From: Deinococcus aquaedulcis
GTDB taxonomy: Bacteria; Deinococcota; Deinococci; Deinococcales; Deinococcaceae
Assembly (NCBI RefSeq): GCF_019693445.1
Contig: NZ_JAHRBL010000021.1
Coordinates: 1-40,718, forward strand
Direction: 5' to 3'
DNA length: 40,718 nt
Shown here: piece by piece, positions 1-7,853 of the stretch
How positions within the stretch are numbered: the first letter of the stretch is position 1
Layout: every line of letters starts with the position of its first letter
Made by a program: the position numbers and the translations under genes
Notes under the pieces: model-generated
Told to the model about the DNA's origin: nothing
Database searches by the model: none
What the model saw: only the letters and a program-made list of their open reading frames with translations

Positions 1-7
1 GCGAGGT

Positions 8-195
8 CAGGGACGGGAATGTGAAAAGGCCCCCTGCGGCGTGACGTGAGGAACGCCGCTGCCTTGGGGGCCTGGTCCCCGCAGGGGATTCACATGGACG
101 GCCAGCCCCACTGGGGCTTTCTTGAAATCATGGAATCATGAAACAAAGAAGAGGGGTCACCTCGCCCCCCGCCCTGTTGATGCTTTGCTCCGGTA
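8..195. repeat. Structured repeat element, copy A
   Basis: This is one of two copies (the other at 34106-34304) of a roughly 190-nt element that folds into several stems. P1 pairs ATGTGAA (19-25) with TTCACAT (89-95) and closes a multiloop. P2 pairs AGGCCCCC (27-34) with GGGGGCCT (66-73) and encloses P2a, GCGGCGT (36-42) with ACGCCGC (53-59). P3 is TCCCC/GGGGA (76-88) and P4 is AGCCCC/GGGGCT (104-118). The single-stranded tract TGAAATCATGGAATCATGAA follows. P2, P3 and P4 differ from copy B by compensating base changes, so the fold is under selection as RNA or single-stranded DNA. It abuts the dnaE2 stop codon, and its far end doubles as a dnaE2 terminator. Function unknown. Confidence 0.75.
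143..170 (-). terminator. Probable dnaE2 terminator
   Basis: Read on the minus strand, a GC-rich hairpin (GGGG...CCCC, with alternative pairings) is followed by the T-rich run TCTTCTTTGTTT, about 30-50 nt after the dnaE2 stop. It lies within the repeated structured element; the matching place in copy B has a stronger hairpin with a longer T tract. Confidence 0.5.
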
Positions 196-3100
196 CTAAT
201 CCGCCGCCTCCCCACCCAGCCGCAGCGGCAGCTCGGCCAGTCGGTCCACCCGCAGCGTGACTGCCCGGCCCAGCCGAGTCACCTGCCCCTGCACGATCAG
301 GGCCCGCGCGTCGCGCAGTAGGGCCCGGTGCGCTTCCCAGAGGTCGGGGCTGATCACCGCCTGCACGCGCCCGGTGGCGTCCTCAAGCACGTAAAAGGCA
401 AAGCCCTTCGCAGTGGGGGGCCGCTGCCGCGCCACCACCACCCCGGCGGCCCAGACGGTCGCGCCATGTTTCAGGGTGGCCAGCGCCGCGCAGCCCAGGT
501 CGCGCAGCCGTGCCCGGTGCGCGTCCAGGGGATGGCGCCCGGTGGCGGTGGTGCCGGTCAGGGCCAGGTCCAGTGCTGCCTGCTCATCCAGGTCAAGTTG
601 GGGCAGGTCGGGCGCCTGCGCGTCCGGCGCCAGCAGCGCCCGGGTGCCCGGCGGCCGGGCATGTGCCACCGTGGTCAGCACGTAATAGGCTTCGCGCCGG
701 TTCTTCTGCCGGTCCACTGCGTCGAAGGCCCCAGCCTTCACCAGCGCCTCCAGGGCGTCCTTCGTCAAGGCCACCCGGTCGTAGCAGTCCTCCACCGACA
801 GGAACTTGCCCCCCACCAGCCGCTCCTGCACGATCAGACGGGCCGTGTCCTCGCTGACCCCTGCAACGGCGCAGAGCGGGACACGGACAACTTGCGCCGT
901 TTCGGCGCGGTAGTTCACCCCACTGCGGTTGATACACACCGGCGCCAGGCGGACCCCCCGGCGGCGGGCCTCGCCCGCAATCGTGCTGGCGGGCCACATC
1001 CCAGACGCTTCCGTCAAGAAAGCGGCGAAATACGCCGCTGGATAATGGCGGCGCAGGTACGCGCTCGCGTAGCTGTGGGCGGCGAACGCGTGGGCATGGC
1101 TTTCTGCGAACCCATAGCCCCGGAAGGCGGCGCAGGTCTCGAAAACCGCTTCCGCTTCCCACGGGAAGGCGCCGGTGGTGGCCGCCGCACCGTCCACGAA
1201 CGCCTGGCGCAGCTGGGCCTTTTCAGCCTCGTTCTCCACCTTACTCAGCCTGGACCGGAAGCGGTCAGCCTCTGGCCAGGTCATCCCGGCGTAGTGCACC
1301 GCGATCCGGAGGATTTGCTCTTGAAACAAGAGCGTCCCGTGCGTGGGCGCCAGGATCGTGGCTAGGGGTTCGGGCAACTCCGGAATGGGCTCCTCGCCTC
1401 TAGCCCGCCGGACATACGGATGCACGGTGCCGCTCTGGATCGGTCCAGGGCGAATCAGCGCGATCTGGTGGGCCAGCTGGGTCATGTCCTTCGGTTGCAG
1501 CCGGGCGGTCATCTGCACCTGGGCCGGGCTTTCGATTTGAAACAGCGCCATCGTGTCCCCAGTCCCGATCTCGCGCCACACGGCCGGGTCGTCGGGCAGT
1601 TCGCCATACGGCAGCCACTGCCCGGTCAGGCGCAGGACTTCCTCACGCGCGCGTTCCAGTGCGCCCAGCATCCTTAACCCCAGGAGGTCGAGCTTGATCA
1701 ATCCCAACCGCTCCACATCGTCTTTATCGAAGGTCAGCATGCGGATGCCGCCGGAGCTGCGGGTCAGGGGGCTGTAGGCGGTCAGGGCCTCACGGCTGAG
1801 CACCACCCCGCCGCTGTGCGGGGCCAGGTGCCGGACAAAACGGGGCTCGATCCGCTCCAGCAGGTTCAGCAAAGCCTCTTTGACGGGGGCCTCCCCCAGG
1901 ACCTCAGTGAACATTGATTCGGCTTCCCTCGCCCGGTGGGGGCGGTGGTGGCGGTAGTCCCGCCCCAGGGCCCGGCTCAGCCGGTCGCGCAGCTCCGGGG
2001 GCAGACCCAGCGCGCGGCCCAGGTCCTGCACGGCGCTCGGCAGCCGGTAGGTAATGCGGTTGGCCACCATCGCCTCCCCGGCGCCGGCCAGGCCCCAGCG
2101 CTCTTCCACCCAGCGCAGCACCTGATCGCGGCGGGAACTGGCGATGTCAATGTCCACATCGGGCATGGAGGTGCGACCGGTGTGCAGGAAGCGTTCAAAC
2201 AGCAGGTTGTGCCGCAGGGGGTCCGAGAGGGTGATCCCCAGCAGGAAGCACAACACGCTGCCCGCCGCGCTCCCCCGACCGGCCGCCAGGATGCCGTGGG
2301 CCCGGCAGTAGTCGGTCACCTCGCTGGCCGTGAGGAAAAAGCCTGCCAGGTCGAGTTCCGCCACGGTGGCGAGTTCGGCGCGCAGGCGCTCGGTGGCCAC
2401 GCGGCGCTGATCTTCTGGATACCGGTCGGGCAGCGCGCCGTATACCCGGGCCTCCAGCACCCGCTGCGCGGTCTGGCCCGGCGGCAGGGTGGGCTCGGGG
2501 CTGTGCAGGCGTTCGGGGGGCAGGTGCAGGGCGCATTGCCCCGCCAGGGTCTGCGCGTTGAGCAAGGCATCCGGGAAGGGGAGAAGCCCCGCCCAGCCCT
2601 CGGGCGTGCCCACCTGCCGCGCGTCGTTGCGGGGCCGCTCGGGGTGGGGGGTCTGGACATCGATCCCCAACCGGGCGCAGGTCAGGGCGTCCAGCAGCGG
2701 GTAGTCGGCGGCCTCAGCCATACAGACCTCTGGCGCCGCCACCACCGGCAGTTCGAGGTCGCGCGCCAGGCCGCGCAGCAGACTGAGCCGCCGGCGTTCC
2801 TGCGGCGCCTGGCCATGCGCCAGTTGCACGTACAGCGCAAACGGGAAAATCCCCCGCAGCAGGCGCAGATACATGGCCGCGCGGGCCAGGTCGCGGGCCT
2901 CGCCCAGCACAGTCGGAAAGCCGTTGCGGCCCCCGGTCAGGCAGATCAGGTGGTCCTGGGCCTGACCGCCCACCTCGCGCAGCGCGTCCAGCGGCAGGCC
3001 CTCCGGGTGCTGGAGATTGACCATCGTGATCAGCTCGCACAGCGTGGTGTAGCCCTCCCGACTGCGGGCCAGCAGCACCAGCGGGAAGACTTGGGTGGGG

Positions 3101-3351
3101 GCACTCGCCCGGGGTGGACTGGGGAACTGCAACGGCAGCGTCACGCCGATGATGGCCTGCAGCCCCTGGGCCTGGGCCTCGTCGCACAGTTCGACCGCCC
3201 CGGCCACGCTGCACCAGTCGGCCAGGCCCACAGCAGAGAAGCCAGCGCGCGCAGCGGCCTGCACCAGCCGGCGGGGGCTGACGGTGGAACGGCCCTCACT
3301 GAAAAAGGATTGGCAAGCCAGGAGTGCATTCAGCGTCCTGGGCGTGGTCAT
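196..3351 (-). CDS. dnaE2: Error-prone DNA polymerase III alpha subunit DnaE2 (ImuC)
   Basis: A C-family DNA polymerase of 1051 residues, the usual size for DnaE2, thought to extend past DNA lesions together with a catalytically dead Y-family partner (imuY, 4298-5551). The N-terminal PHP domain has lost expected metal ligands: the HxH region reads ACQS and the usual TDH reads ADW. The palm contains PDVDID at residues 397-402 and the third catalytic Asp in KLDLLGL (D555). GRGSAAGS is also conserved. A helix-hairpin-helix region and a C-terminal OB fold follow. The ATG at 3351 has no good ribosome binding site and lies 8 bp from the GTG of an opposing gene (3360), so transcription must start inside or at the edge of that gene, or read through from the lexA operon. 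Confidence 0.96.
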   Translation of the reverse strand: MTTPRTLNALLACQSFFSEGRSTVSPRRLVQAAARAGFSAVGLADWCSVAGAVELCDEAQAQGLQAIIGVTLPLQFPSPPRASAPTQVFPLVLLARSREGYTTLCELITMVNLQHPEGLPLDALREVGGQAQDHLICLTGGRNGFPTVLGEARDLARAAMYLRLLRGIFPFALYVQLAHGQAPQERRRLSLLRGLARDLELPVVAAPEVCMAEAADYPLLDALTCARLGIDVQTPHPERPRNDARQVGTPEGWAGLLPFPDALLNAQTLAGQCALHLPPERLHSPEPTLPPGQTAQRVLEARVYGALPDRYPEDQRRVATERLRAELATVAELDLAGFFLTASEVTDYCRAHGILAAGRGSAAGSVLCFLLGITLSDPLRHNLLFERFLHTGRTSMPDVDIDIASSRRDQVLRWVEERWGLAGAGEAMVANRITYRLPSAVQDLGRALGLPPELRDRLSRALGRDYRHHRPHRAREAESMFTEVLGEAPVKEALLNLLERIEPRFVRHLAPHSGGVVLSREALTAYSPLTRSSGGIRMLTFDKDDVERLGLIKLDLLGLRMLGALERAREEVLRLTGQWLPYGELPDDPAVWREIGTGDTMALFQIESPAQVQMTARLQPKDMTQLAHQIALIRPGPIQSGTVHPYVRRARGEEPIPELPEPLATILAPTHGTLLFQEQILRIAVHYAGMTWPEADRFRSRLSKVENEAEKAQLRQAFVDGAAATTGAFPWEAEAVFETCAAFRGYGFAESHAHAFAAHSYASAYLRRHYPAAYFAAFLTEASGMWPASTIAGEARRRGVRLAPVCINRSGVNYRAETAQVVRVPLCAVAGVSEDTARLIVQERLVGGKFLSVEDCYDRVALTKDALEALVKAGAFDAVDRQKNRREAYYVLTTVAHARPPGTRALLAPDAQAPDLPQLDLDEQAALDLALTGTTATGRHPLDAHRARLRDLGCAALATLKHGATVWAAGVVVARQRPPTAKGFAFYVLEDATGRVQAVISPDLWEAHRALLRDARALIVQGQVTRLGRAVTLRVDRLAELPLRLGGEAAD

Positions 3352-3359
3352 ATGAGACC

Positions 3360-3608
3360 GTGACCCGGGAAAAGCTGCTCACCGAGTTGAAACGTGCCTT
3401 CGGGGTGCATCGGGACGCCGTGACCTGGGCCGTGCAGGACCGGCAGCCCGTCGCGGTGGTGGGCCTGCTGCACTTCCGGGGTGAAGGAAGTCAGGTGCAG
3501 GTCTGGACCGGCCGCGCCTGGGTCGCGGTGCGCCATCTCGGGGAGCTGAGTCAGGTGCTCGCGGACGCCAGCGCCCTGCAGCACGCCCCGACGCTGGACC
3601 CCGCCTGA
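3360..3608 (+). CDS. Small hypothetical protein between dnaE2 and the acetyltransferase gene
   Basis: An 82-codon reading frame with strong GC bias at third positions, which separates it from shadow ORFs here. It exactly fills the gap between dnaE2 and the acetyltransferase gene, running against both. The protein is mixed alpha/beta in look (starts VTREKLLTELKRAFG, then two short beta-like stretches VAVVGLLHF and VQVWTGRAWVAV) with no signal or membrane segment. I chose GTG 3360 because the alternative GTG at 3324 overlaps dnaE2 and abuts its own purine-rich stretch. I do not recognise the family. Its place inside the SOS cassette suggests a later insertion or an antisense-organised partner. 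Confidence 0.7.
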   Translation: MTREKLLTELKRAFGVHRDAVTWAVQDRQPVAVVGLLHFRGEGSQVQVWTGRAWVAVRHLGELSQVLADASALQHAPTLDPA

Positions 3609-3621
3609 CGCGGCAGGCGGC

Positions 3622-4059
3622 TCAGGCACCGGGCACCCACCGGAGGTCCGTCCCCGTCAGCGTGAAGCCGTGGCGGGTGTAGAACGCACGCAGCCTCGGG
3701 GCGTCGCCGGGCCGCTCCGGGGTGAAGGTGCCGGTCACCCCCCGCAGCCCCCGGCGCCGGGCTTCCTGCTGGATCTCCCGCAGCAGCAGGCTGCCCAGCC
3801 CCAGGCCCCGCAGCGCCACCGTCTCGCGTCGCCCCAGGCGGCCCCAGAACGGATGCGCATACGGCACCAGGGCCGTGGCCTTGACGTGCAGATCATTGAG
3901 CCGCAGCAGGTCACCGTGAACCGCCGTGTACGCGTGGGCCAGGTGCAGTCCGCCACCCTGGGGGTAGAGCCGCCAGAGGGTGCCCAGCTCGTCGCGGGAC
4001 CACTGCAGGTCGCCCTGCAGCCCGCCTGGCAGCGCCACGGTCCGAATGCTCGTGTACAT
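3622..4059 (-). CDS. GNAT-family N-acetyltransferase
   Basis: A 145-residue protein with the GNAT core: the acetyl-CoA-binding stretch RGLGLGSLLLREIQQEARRRG matches the usual R/Q-x-x-G-x-G/A pattern, followed by the late motif RAFYTRHGF near the C-terminus. The substrate cannot be told. I chose ATG 4059 because it overlaps the upstream stop as TGATG, implying translational coupling; the in-frame GTG 24 bases upstream lies inside the preceding gene. It is the last gene of the lexA-imuY-DUF6504 operon and faces a small plus-strand gene 13 bp away. Its co-transcription with LexA and ImuY makes it a probable SOS-induced gene, an inference from the layout. Confidence 0.85.
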   Translation of the reverse strand: MYTSIRTVALPGGLQGDLQWSRDELGTLWRLYPQGGGLHLAHAYTAVHGDLLRLNDLHVKATALVPYAHPFWGRLGRRETVALRGLGLGSLLLREIQQEARRRGLRGVTGTFTPERPGDAPRLRAFYTRHGFTLTGTDLRWVPGA

Positions 4060-4301
4060 CAGTCCACCATCCTCGCCAGCCACCAGCGGCCAGCCTCACC
4101 GTCCTCGCGGTGCAGCTCGGCGGTCAGCGCCCCCGCCTGCACCAGGTAACAGGTGCGCCCGGGCTCGCCCAGCCACCAGCGACCGCCGTACCGCCACTCG
4201 TCGCTTACTGCTTGCACGGGGTACGCCTGGCCGGCCCAGATCAGCCGGCGGGGCGCACCGTCCTGGGTATCCACCTGCACCTCCTGCTGCACGGCCTTCA
4301 T
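4059..4301 (-). CDS. DUF6504-like small protein of the mutagenesis cassette
   Basis: An 80-residue protein with the pattern RRLIWAGQAYPV...WRYGGRWWLGEP...CYLVQAG...WLARMVD. It resembles the small DUF6504 proteins that accompany imuB/dnaE2 genes in actinobacteria and relatives; I recognise this from motif memory, not a search. Its ATG overlaps the imuY stop by four bases (ATGA) and its stop overlaps the acetyltransferase start, so all three should be translationally coupled. The many Trp and Arg residues suit a small beta-rich protein that contacts nucleic acid or another protein. A role as an accessory of the ImuY-DnaE2 translesion complex is inferred from linkage only. Confidence 0.75.
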   Translation of the reverse strand: MKAVQQEVQVDTQDGAPRRLIWAGQAYPVQAVSDEWRYGGRWWLGEPGRTCYLVQAGALTAELHREDGEAGRWWLARMVD

Positions 4302-5551
4302 GCGTCGTGCCCTTCAAAGAAGGCCAGCACCCGCTGCACGGCGCGTTCATGCCGCGCCGCCTTGCTGGGCACTGCGAGGGGGCGGGGGGTCATCCGGCCT
4401 GGGCGCACCTGCCCGGTCACCCAGTCCACCCAGGCGTACTGGGCGTCAGTGGCGTAGGCATACGGGTCCAGCCATTCGACACGGACCAGCGCCTCGGGAA
4501 AGCGACTCAACACCGTCTTGGTCACCTCCAGCTCGGCGAGGCCTGCCCACAGGCCCACCATGCGGCTGGGCTGCGCGAGGCCCCCCAACTGCACCCGCAG
4601 CCGGTCCACGCCCAGGGGCAGCGCGCCCGTGTCGCCCAACGCCAGACCTGCCACGCGGACCAGGGCGGCCTCGTCCAGCGGCCACTTCAGCTGCCGGGTC
4701 GCGCTCAGCGTGCCGCCCAGCGTCTCGGCCTGCACGGTGAGGGTGGCCGCCAGGCGCCCGCGCAGGTCGGTGATCAGCGCCGACACCAGGTCACGCAGCG
4801 CCGCGTCCCCCTGCGCCGGTTCGGTGAGAGGCGCGTCGAAGGCCAGGCTGGCGTCCAGCACCTGGCCGGGCGGGTACTTCTCGACGGCCGTGGTGCGCTC
4901 GCCCTTCAAAAAGCGGTTGACCCGCTTGCCCACGTCCACGCCCAGAAAACTTTCGCGCTGGGCGGCGCTCCAGCCCATCAGACCGCCCAGGTCGCGCAAG
5001 CCGAGGAAATGCAGTCTCTCCACGGCGGCCGGGGGAAGGCTGAGGGCCCCGAGATGCGCCAGGGGAGCCAACTTCAGGAACGCCTGCTCCGCTGTGCCCT
5101 GGCCCACCTCGCGCACTTCGCCGGGTTTTGCCCGCAGGGCCGCCAGCTGGGCCAGTTCGCGGCTCGTGGCCAGGCCCACGGGGGCATGCATGGCCGCCGC
5201 GAGGTCGCGCGCGGCGGGTGCCGACAGGGCCAGGAACGCCACGCCCGGCGTGCGCCCTTCAACGCGGTCGCTATACCGGGCATACAGCTGCTCCAGCAGT
5301 TCGGCCCAGACGGCGCGGCTTTCCGGCGCGGGGACCACCTCGGCGTGCAGGTCCGGGCAGCGCGACAGGGCGGCCACCTCGCGCAGGCCGGGCTGCACCC
5401 CGAGCGCCTGGGCCAGCGGGCAGGCCTGCACCACGCGGCGCGCTTCGTTAAGCACCGCCACCGGCACGCCGGGGTGTTGGCGCTGGACGTGCACCAGCGG
5501 CCAGGGGGAGAGCAGGACGCAGGCGATGGTGCTCAGCTTGCGCCCAGCCAT
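4298..5551 (-). CDS. imuY: ImuY/ImuB-like inactive Y-family polymerase
   Basis: A 417-residue relative of Y-family DNA polymerases, resembling the ImuY of Deinococcus deserti. The palm-like stretch VAVLNEARRVVQACPLAQAL and later SDRVEGRTPGVAFLAL match ImuB-type sequences, but the acidic metal-binding residues of active enzymes are absent: the N-terminus reads IACVLLSPWPLVHV instead of the DxDxFFA-type motif. It therefore probably acts as a scaffold linking DnaE2 to the template and the sliding clamp, as ImuB does. A helix-hairpin-helix-like stretch lies near residues 190-215 (LHFLGLRDLGGLMGWSAAQR). It starts 2 bp after the lexA stop and ends overlapping the DUF6504-like gene, so it belongs to the lexA-led SOS operon. 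Confidence 0.88.
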   Translation of the reverse strand: MAGRKLSTIACVLLSPWPLVHVQRQHPGVPVAVLNEARRVVQACPLAQALGVQPGLREVAALSRCPDLHAEVVPAPESRAVWAELLEQLYARYSDRVEGRTPGVAFLALSAPAARDLAAAMHAPVGLATSRELAQLAALRAKPGEVREVGQGTAEQAFLKLAPLAHLGALSLPPAAVERLHFLGLRDLGGLMGWSAAQRESFLGVDVGKRVNRFLKGERTTAVEKYPPGQVLDASLAFDAPLTEPAQGDAALRDLVSALITDLRGRLAATLTVQAETLGGTLSATRQLKWPLDEAALVRVAGLALGDTGALPLGVDRLRVQLGGLAQPSRMVGLWAGLAELEVTKTVLSRFPEALVRVEWLDPYAYATDAQYAWVDWVTGQVRPGRMTPRPLAVPSKAARHERAVQRVLAFFEGHDA

Positions 5552-5553
5552 GC

Positions 5554-6192
5554 TCAGGGCCTCCGGTTCAGGGGGCGCGGCGCCGCCATGCCCATGCGGG
5601 CCACCATCCGGCCCTGCACCTGCACGTCGCCGGCCGGGTAGGACATGCGGGCCATCGCCGGGTTTTCACTCACCAGAATGATGTCGGGGCCGAAGTGATA
5701 CAGCCGCTTGAGCGTCGCGGCATTGTCACCGGGAATCAACACCACGGCGACTTCCCCGTCCAGGACTTCCTGCGTGGGCCGCACCAGCACGTAATCGCCG
5801 TCCATCACGCCGATGCCGACCATGCTCTCGCCCCGCACCTGCAAGAGGAAATCGCCCTCTTTGACCCCTAGCAGTGAATCCAGGGAAGGGGTCACGTGGT
5901 CGGGGCTTTGCTCGGCCAGGATCGGGGCCCCGGCGGCGATCTGGCCGTAGATCGGGATGCCGTCTTGAATGGCCAGGCGCGCGGCGTCGGTGAGCAGCAG
6001 GCGGCCCCGGGGGCCCTGGCGCTCAATCAGCGCGAGTTCGGTCAAGGCCTTGAGGTGGAACGAGACCGTGGGCTCGCCGAGCCCGGCGGCGCGGGCAAGT
6101 TCGGCGGCGCTGGGCGGCCCGCCCCCTTCACGGGTGAGGCGCGCGATCAGCCGCAGCAGGGTCACTCTTAGGGGGGTCAGGCGGGGGGGCAT
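5554..6192 (-). CDS. lexA: LexA-type SOS repressor
   Basis: A 212-residue LexA-family repressor. The N-terminal winged helix has its HTH around residues 28-50 (AAELARAAGLGEPTVSFHLKAL). The C-terminal S24 peptidase domain has the self-cleavage bond A87-G88 in QIAAGAP, nucleophile Ser123 in RGESMVG and general base Lys162 in ATLKRLY. RecA-stimulated self-cleavage would derepress the operon it heads (lexA, imuY, DUF6504-like, GNAT). A perfect palindrome 18 bp upstream (6210-6233) is its likely operator, implying autoregulation. The start is ATG 6192 with a GGAG about ten bases upstream. A second LexA-like protein on the chromosome is normal in this genus. Confidence 0.95.
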   Translation of the reverse strand: MPPRLTPLRVTLLRLIARLTREGGGPPSAAELARAAGLGEPTVSFHLKALTELALIERQGPRGRLLLTDAARLAIQDGIPIYGQIAAGAPILAEQSPDHVTPSLDSLLGVKEGDFLLQVRGESMVGIGVMDGDYVLVRPTQEVLDGEVAVVLIPGDNAATLKRLYHFGPDIILVSENPAMARMSYPAGDVQVQGRMVARMGMAAPRPLNRRP

Positions 6193-6209
6193 AGTCAGGT
6201 CACTCCAGG

Positions 6210-6233
6210 ACTATCGAAGATTCCTTCGATAGT
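6210..6233. promoter_or_regulatory. LexA-type operator between lexA and a divergent gene
   Basis: A perfect inverted repeat with 10-bp arms: ACTATCGAAG, four spacer bases, CTTCGATAGT. It sits 18 bp upstream of the lexA start and about 60 bp upstream of the divergent gene at 6296. The plus strand continues with TTGACG and TATAGT (6240-6245), so promoters for both directions probably overlap it. The core differs from the E. coli CTGT-ACAG box and is probably specific to this LexA. It is the only copy I found in the window. Confidence 0.88.
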
Positions 6234-6295
6234 TTGACGTATAGTGACCGACACCAGGATTGGGCGTCAAGCCCGCCCATCCAGAGGAGGGCTTT

Positions 6296-6610
6296 ATGGA
6301 ACCAGGGACTCAGGTTCGCGCGATTGAAATTCGGCTGGCCCAGCCAGCGCCCAGGGTGCGCTATGAGAAGGGCAAACCGGTCAAGGAGCCGGCCCCTGAC
6401 ATGACCCGGGTGGTGCGCGCGCTCGAAGGCGAGGTCACGGCTGCGCTGCAAGACCTCTATGGGACGCAGACGGGCGTGGTCCTGACGGTGGCCAAGGCCA
6501 ACGACATTCGCCTGAGTGGCACCTTTGCAGAAAAGGCGGGTGTGGTGCGCGAGCGGGTGGGTGAGGTGCTAAGTCTGGCTTTTGAGGGTTTAGAGCTGGG
6601 TGGGGAATGA
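6296..6610 (+). CDS. Hypothetical protein divergent from lexA
   Basis: A 104-residue soluble, charged protein (starts MEPGTQVRAIEIRLAQ) with no signal or membrane segment and no family I recognise. The start is fixed by a strong ribosome binding site, AGAGGAGG, 5 bp before ATG 6296; an upstream GTG (6260) has none. The region around residues 35-90 (MTRVVRALEGEVTAALQDLY...IRLSGTFAEKAGVVRERVGEVLSLAFEG) suggests helices around a short beta strand. It shares its upstream region with lexA, including the 24-bp palindrome, so it is a candidate LexA-controlled gene that might support the mutagenesis cassette. Confidence 0.75.
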   Translation: MEPGTQVRAIEIRLAQPAPRVRYEKGKPVKEPAPDMTRVVRALEGEVTAALQDLYGTQTGVVLTVAKANDIRLSGTFAEKAGVVRERVGEVLSLAFEGLELGGE

Positions 6611-6749
6611 GGGGAAGTGGACACCCAGGACAACAGATGGCATGGCAAATCAGCATGGGTTGTGAGGCCTGATGACTTTCGCTGCCTCTGCTGGGATCAT
6701 TGCCATGCGGATCAGCCAAGTCGCATATCAATTTGCTGTAACCGAGGGT

Positions 6750-6959
6750 TTACGCCGATTTCTGTGTTTGCCTTTCGCGTTCTTCATTCAGCAGCGTCCG
6801 TGCCTCTCGCAGGAGGACTTGGCGCATCCATGTGCTGACCTGAAGATCCTGGAGGGCAGCTGCTTGGCTCAACAGAGCAAAATGCTCCTCCGTCATTCTC
6901 ACCTTGACCACCTTGTCTTTCGTTGAGGTGTTTCCGACTAGGGCCGCTTCTGGGGGCAC
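6750..6959 (-). CDS. Ribbon-helix-helix-like small DNA-binding protein
   Basis: A 69-residue protein with a beta strand (VVKVRMTEEHFALL) followed by two helices (SQAAALQDLQVSTWMRQVLLREARTLL), the layout of ribbon-helix-helix proteins such as CopG-type repressors and plasmid mobilisation accessory proteins. The C-terminus is short and highly charged. The start used is GTG 6959; an in-frame ATG at residue 23 would delete part of the ribbon. No toxin partner or relaxase is adjacent, so an orphan regulator or mobilisation accessory is most likely. The next gene (7111) is divergent. Confidence 0.68.
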   Translation of the reverse strand: MPPEAALVGNTSTKDKVVKVRMTEEHFALLSQAAALQDLQVSTWMRQVLLREARTLLNEERERQTQKSA

Positions 6960-7110
6960 ACAACTAGGCTAGCATGCTGTGGACCCAATAGGGCCACAAA
7001 TTGGCCACAGCCAGATCACGAACTGTGTATGATGCCGGTAATGAGTAGCGCTGAGAACGGCATCCTGACGAGCCATCGGCCTGAAGGCTTGGGTGGCAAG
7101 GAGTACAGGT

Positions 7111-7851
7111 ATGGCGAGGGGTAAAACGGGGATTGAATGGACGGACAAGACGTGGAACCCCACCACGGGCTGCACCAAGGTTTCGGCTGGCTGCAAAAAC
7201 TGTTACGCCGAGGAAATCACAAAACGGTTTAAGAACACATTCCCAGAAGGATTTGCGTTTACGATCCACCCTCAACGGCTGGAGCAGCCAAAGAGCTGGC
7301 GAACACCCAGCCGAATTTTTGTTAATTCGATGTCTGACCTGTTCCACGAACAGATGCCGTTGAGTTATCTCAAACAGATATTCGAGGTCATGGAAGCGTG
7401 CCCGCATCATGTTTTCCAGGTACTGACCAAGCGAGGTGACCGACTCGCCGAAGTTGCTCACCTTCTGCCGTGGCCCGACAACGTGTGGATGGGCGTCTCC
7501 GTTGAGACCCAGAAGTATACGAGCCGCATTGATGCTCTTCGGCAGGTGCCAGCCAAAGTCCGATTTCTGTCATGCGAGCCTCTGCTGGGGCCACTGACGC
7601 TAGACCTCACCGGGATTCATTGGGTCATCACAGGCGGAGAGTCAGGCCGCCGTCATCGTCCTATTGAAGAGGAATGGGTCCGCAACATCCGGGACCAGTG
7701 TCAGGCAGGCGGAGTCGCGTTTTTCCATAAGCAGTGGGGCGGAGCCACGCCCAAGAAGAATGGCCGCCTTCTGGACGGTCGGGTCTGGGATGAGATGCCT
7801 GCGCTGCTGGCCTCTCTAGAGGATGAAGTAGTGGAACTGAGCGCTGACTGA
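7111..7851 (+). CDS. Phage Gp37/Gp68-family protein (DUF5131), three-Cys motif
   Basis: A 246-residue protein of the Gp37/Gp68 family. The signature lies at the N-terminus: GIEWTDKTWNPTTGC followed by C21-x6-C28-x2-C31. This three-cysteine motif resembles a radical SAM-type iron-sulfur site. Further conserved pieces are VNSMSDLFHE, VLTKR, NVWMGVSVE, FLSCEPLLGP and VITGGESG. The biochemical role is not established. ATG 7111 is preceded by AAGGAG at 7098-7103. The convergent neighbour 2 bp away is TcmP, the three-Cys-motif partner that co-occurs with this family. An extended -10-like TATGAT lies about 80 bp upstream (near 7028). Confidence 0.9.
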   Translation: MARGKTGIEWTDKTWNPTTGCTKVSAGCKNCYAEEITKRFKNTFPEGFAFTIHPQRLEQPKSWRTPSRIFVNSMSDLFHEQMPLSYLKQIFEVMEACPHHVFQVLTKRGDRLAEVAHLLPWPDNVWMGVSVETQKYTSRIDALRQVPAKVRFLSCEPLLGPLTLDLTGIHWVITGGESGRRHRPIEEEWVRNIRDQCQAGGVAFFHKQWGGATPKKNGRLLDGRVWDEMPALLASLEDEVVELSAD

Positions 7852-7853
7852 AC

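Noticed and set aside
8..195. Structured repeat as an IscB/TnpB guide RNA, group II intron end or Y RNA
   Set aside because: No IscB, TnpB or intron reverse transcriptase gene is adjacent to either copy, and the stems do not match the layouts I know; kept as an unknown class.
1936..3363. Long plus-strand ORF (475 codons) opposite dnaE2
   Set aside because: It is the antisense shadow of a GC-rich gene with clear polymerase motifs; its composition (Gln/Arg/Gly/His-rich) is typical of such shadows.
3980..5641. Long plus-strand ORF (553 codons) opposite imuY and its neighbours
   Set aside because: Antisense shadow; the minus-strand genes have overlapping starts and stops and family motifs.
6617..6838. 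Short plus-strand ORFs around 6.6-6.9 kb
   Set aside because: Overlap the ribbon-helix-helix gene in antisense and have no start signals; 6611-6749 appears to be plain intergenic sequence.
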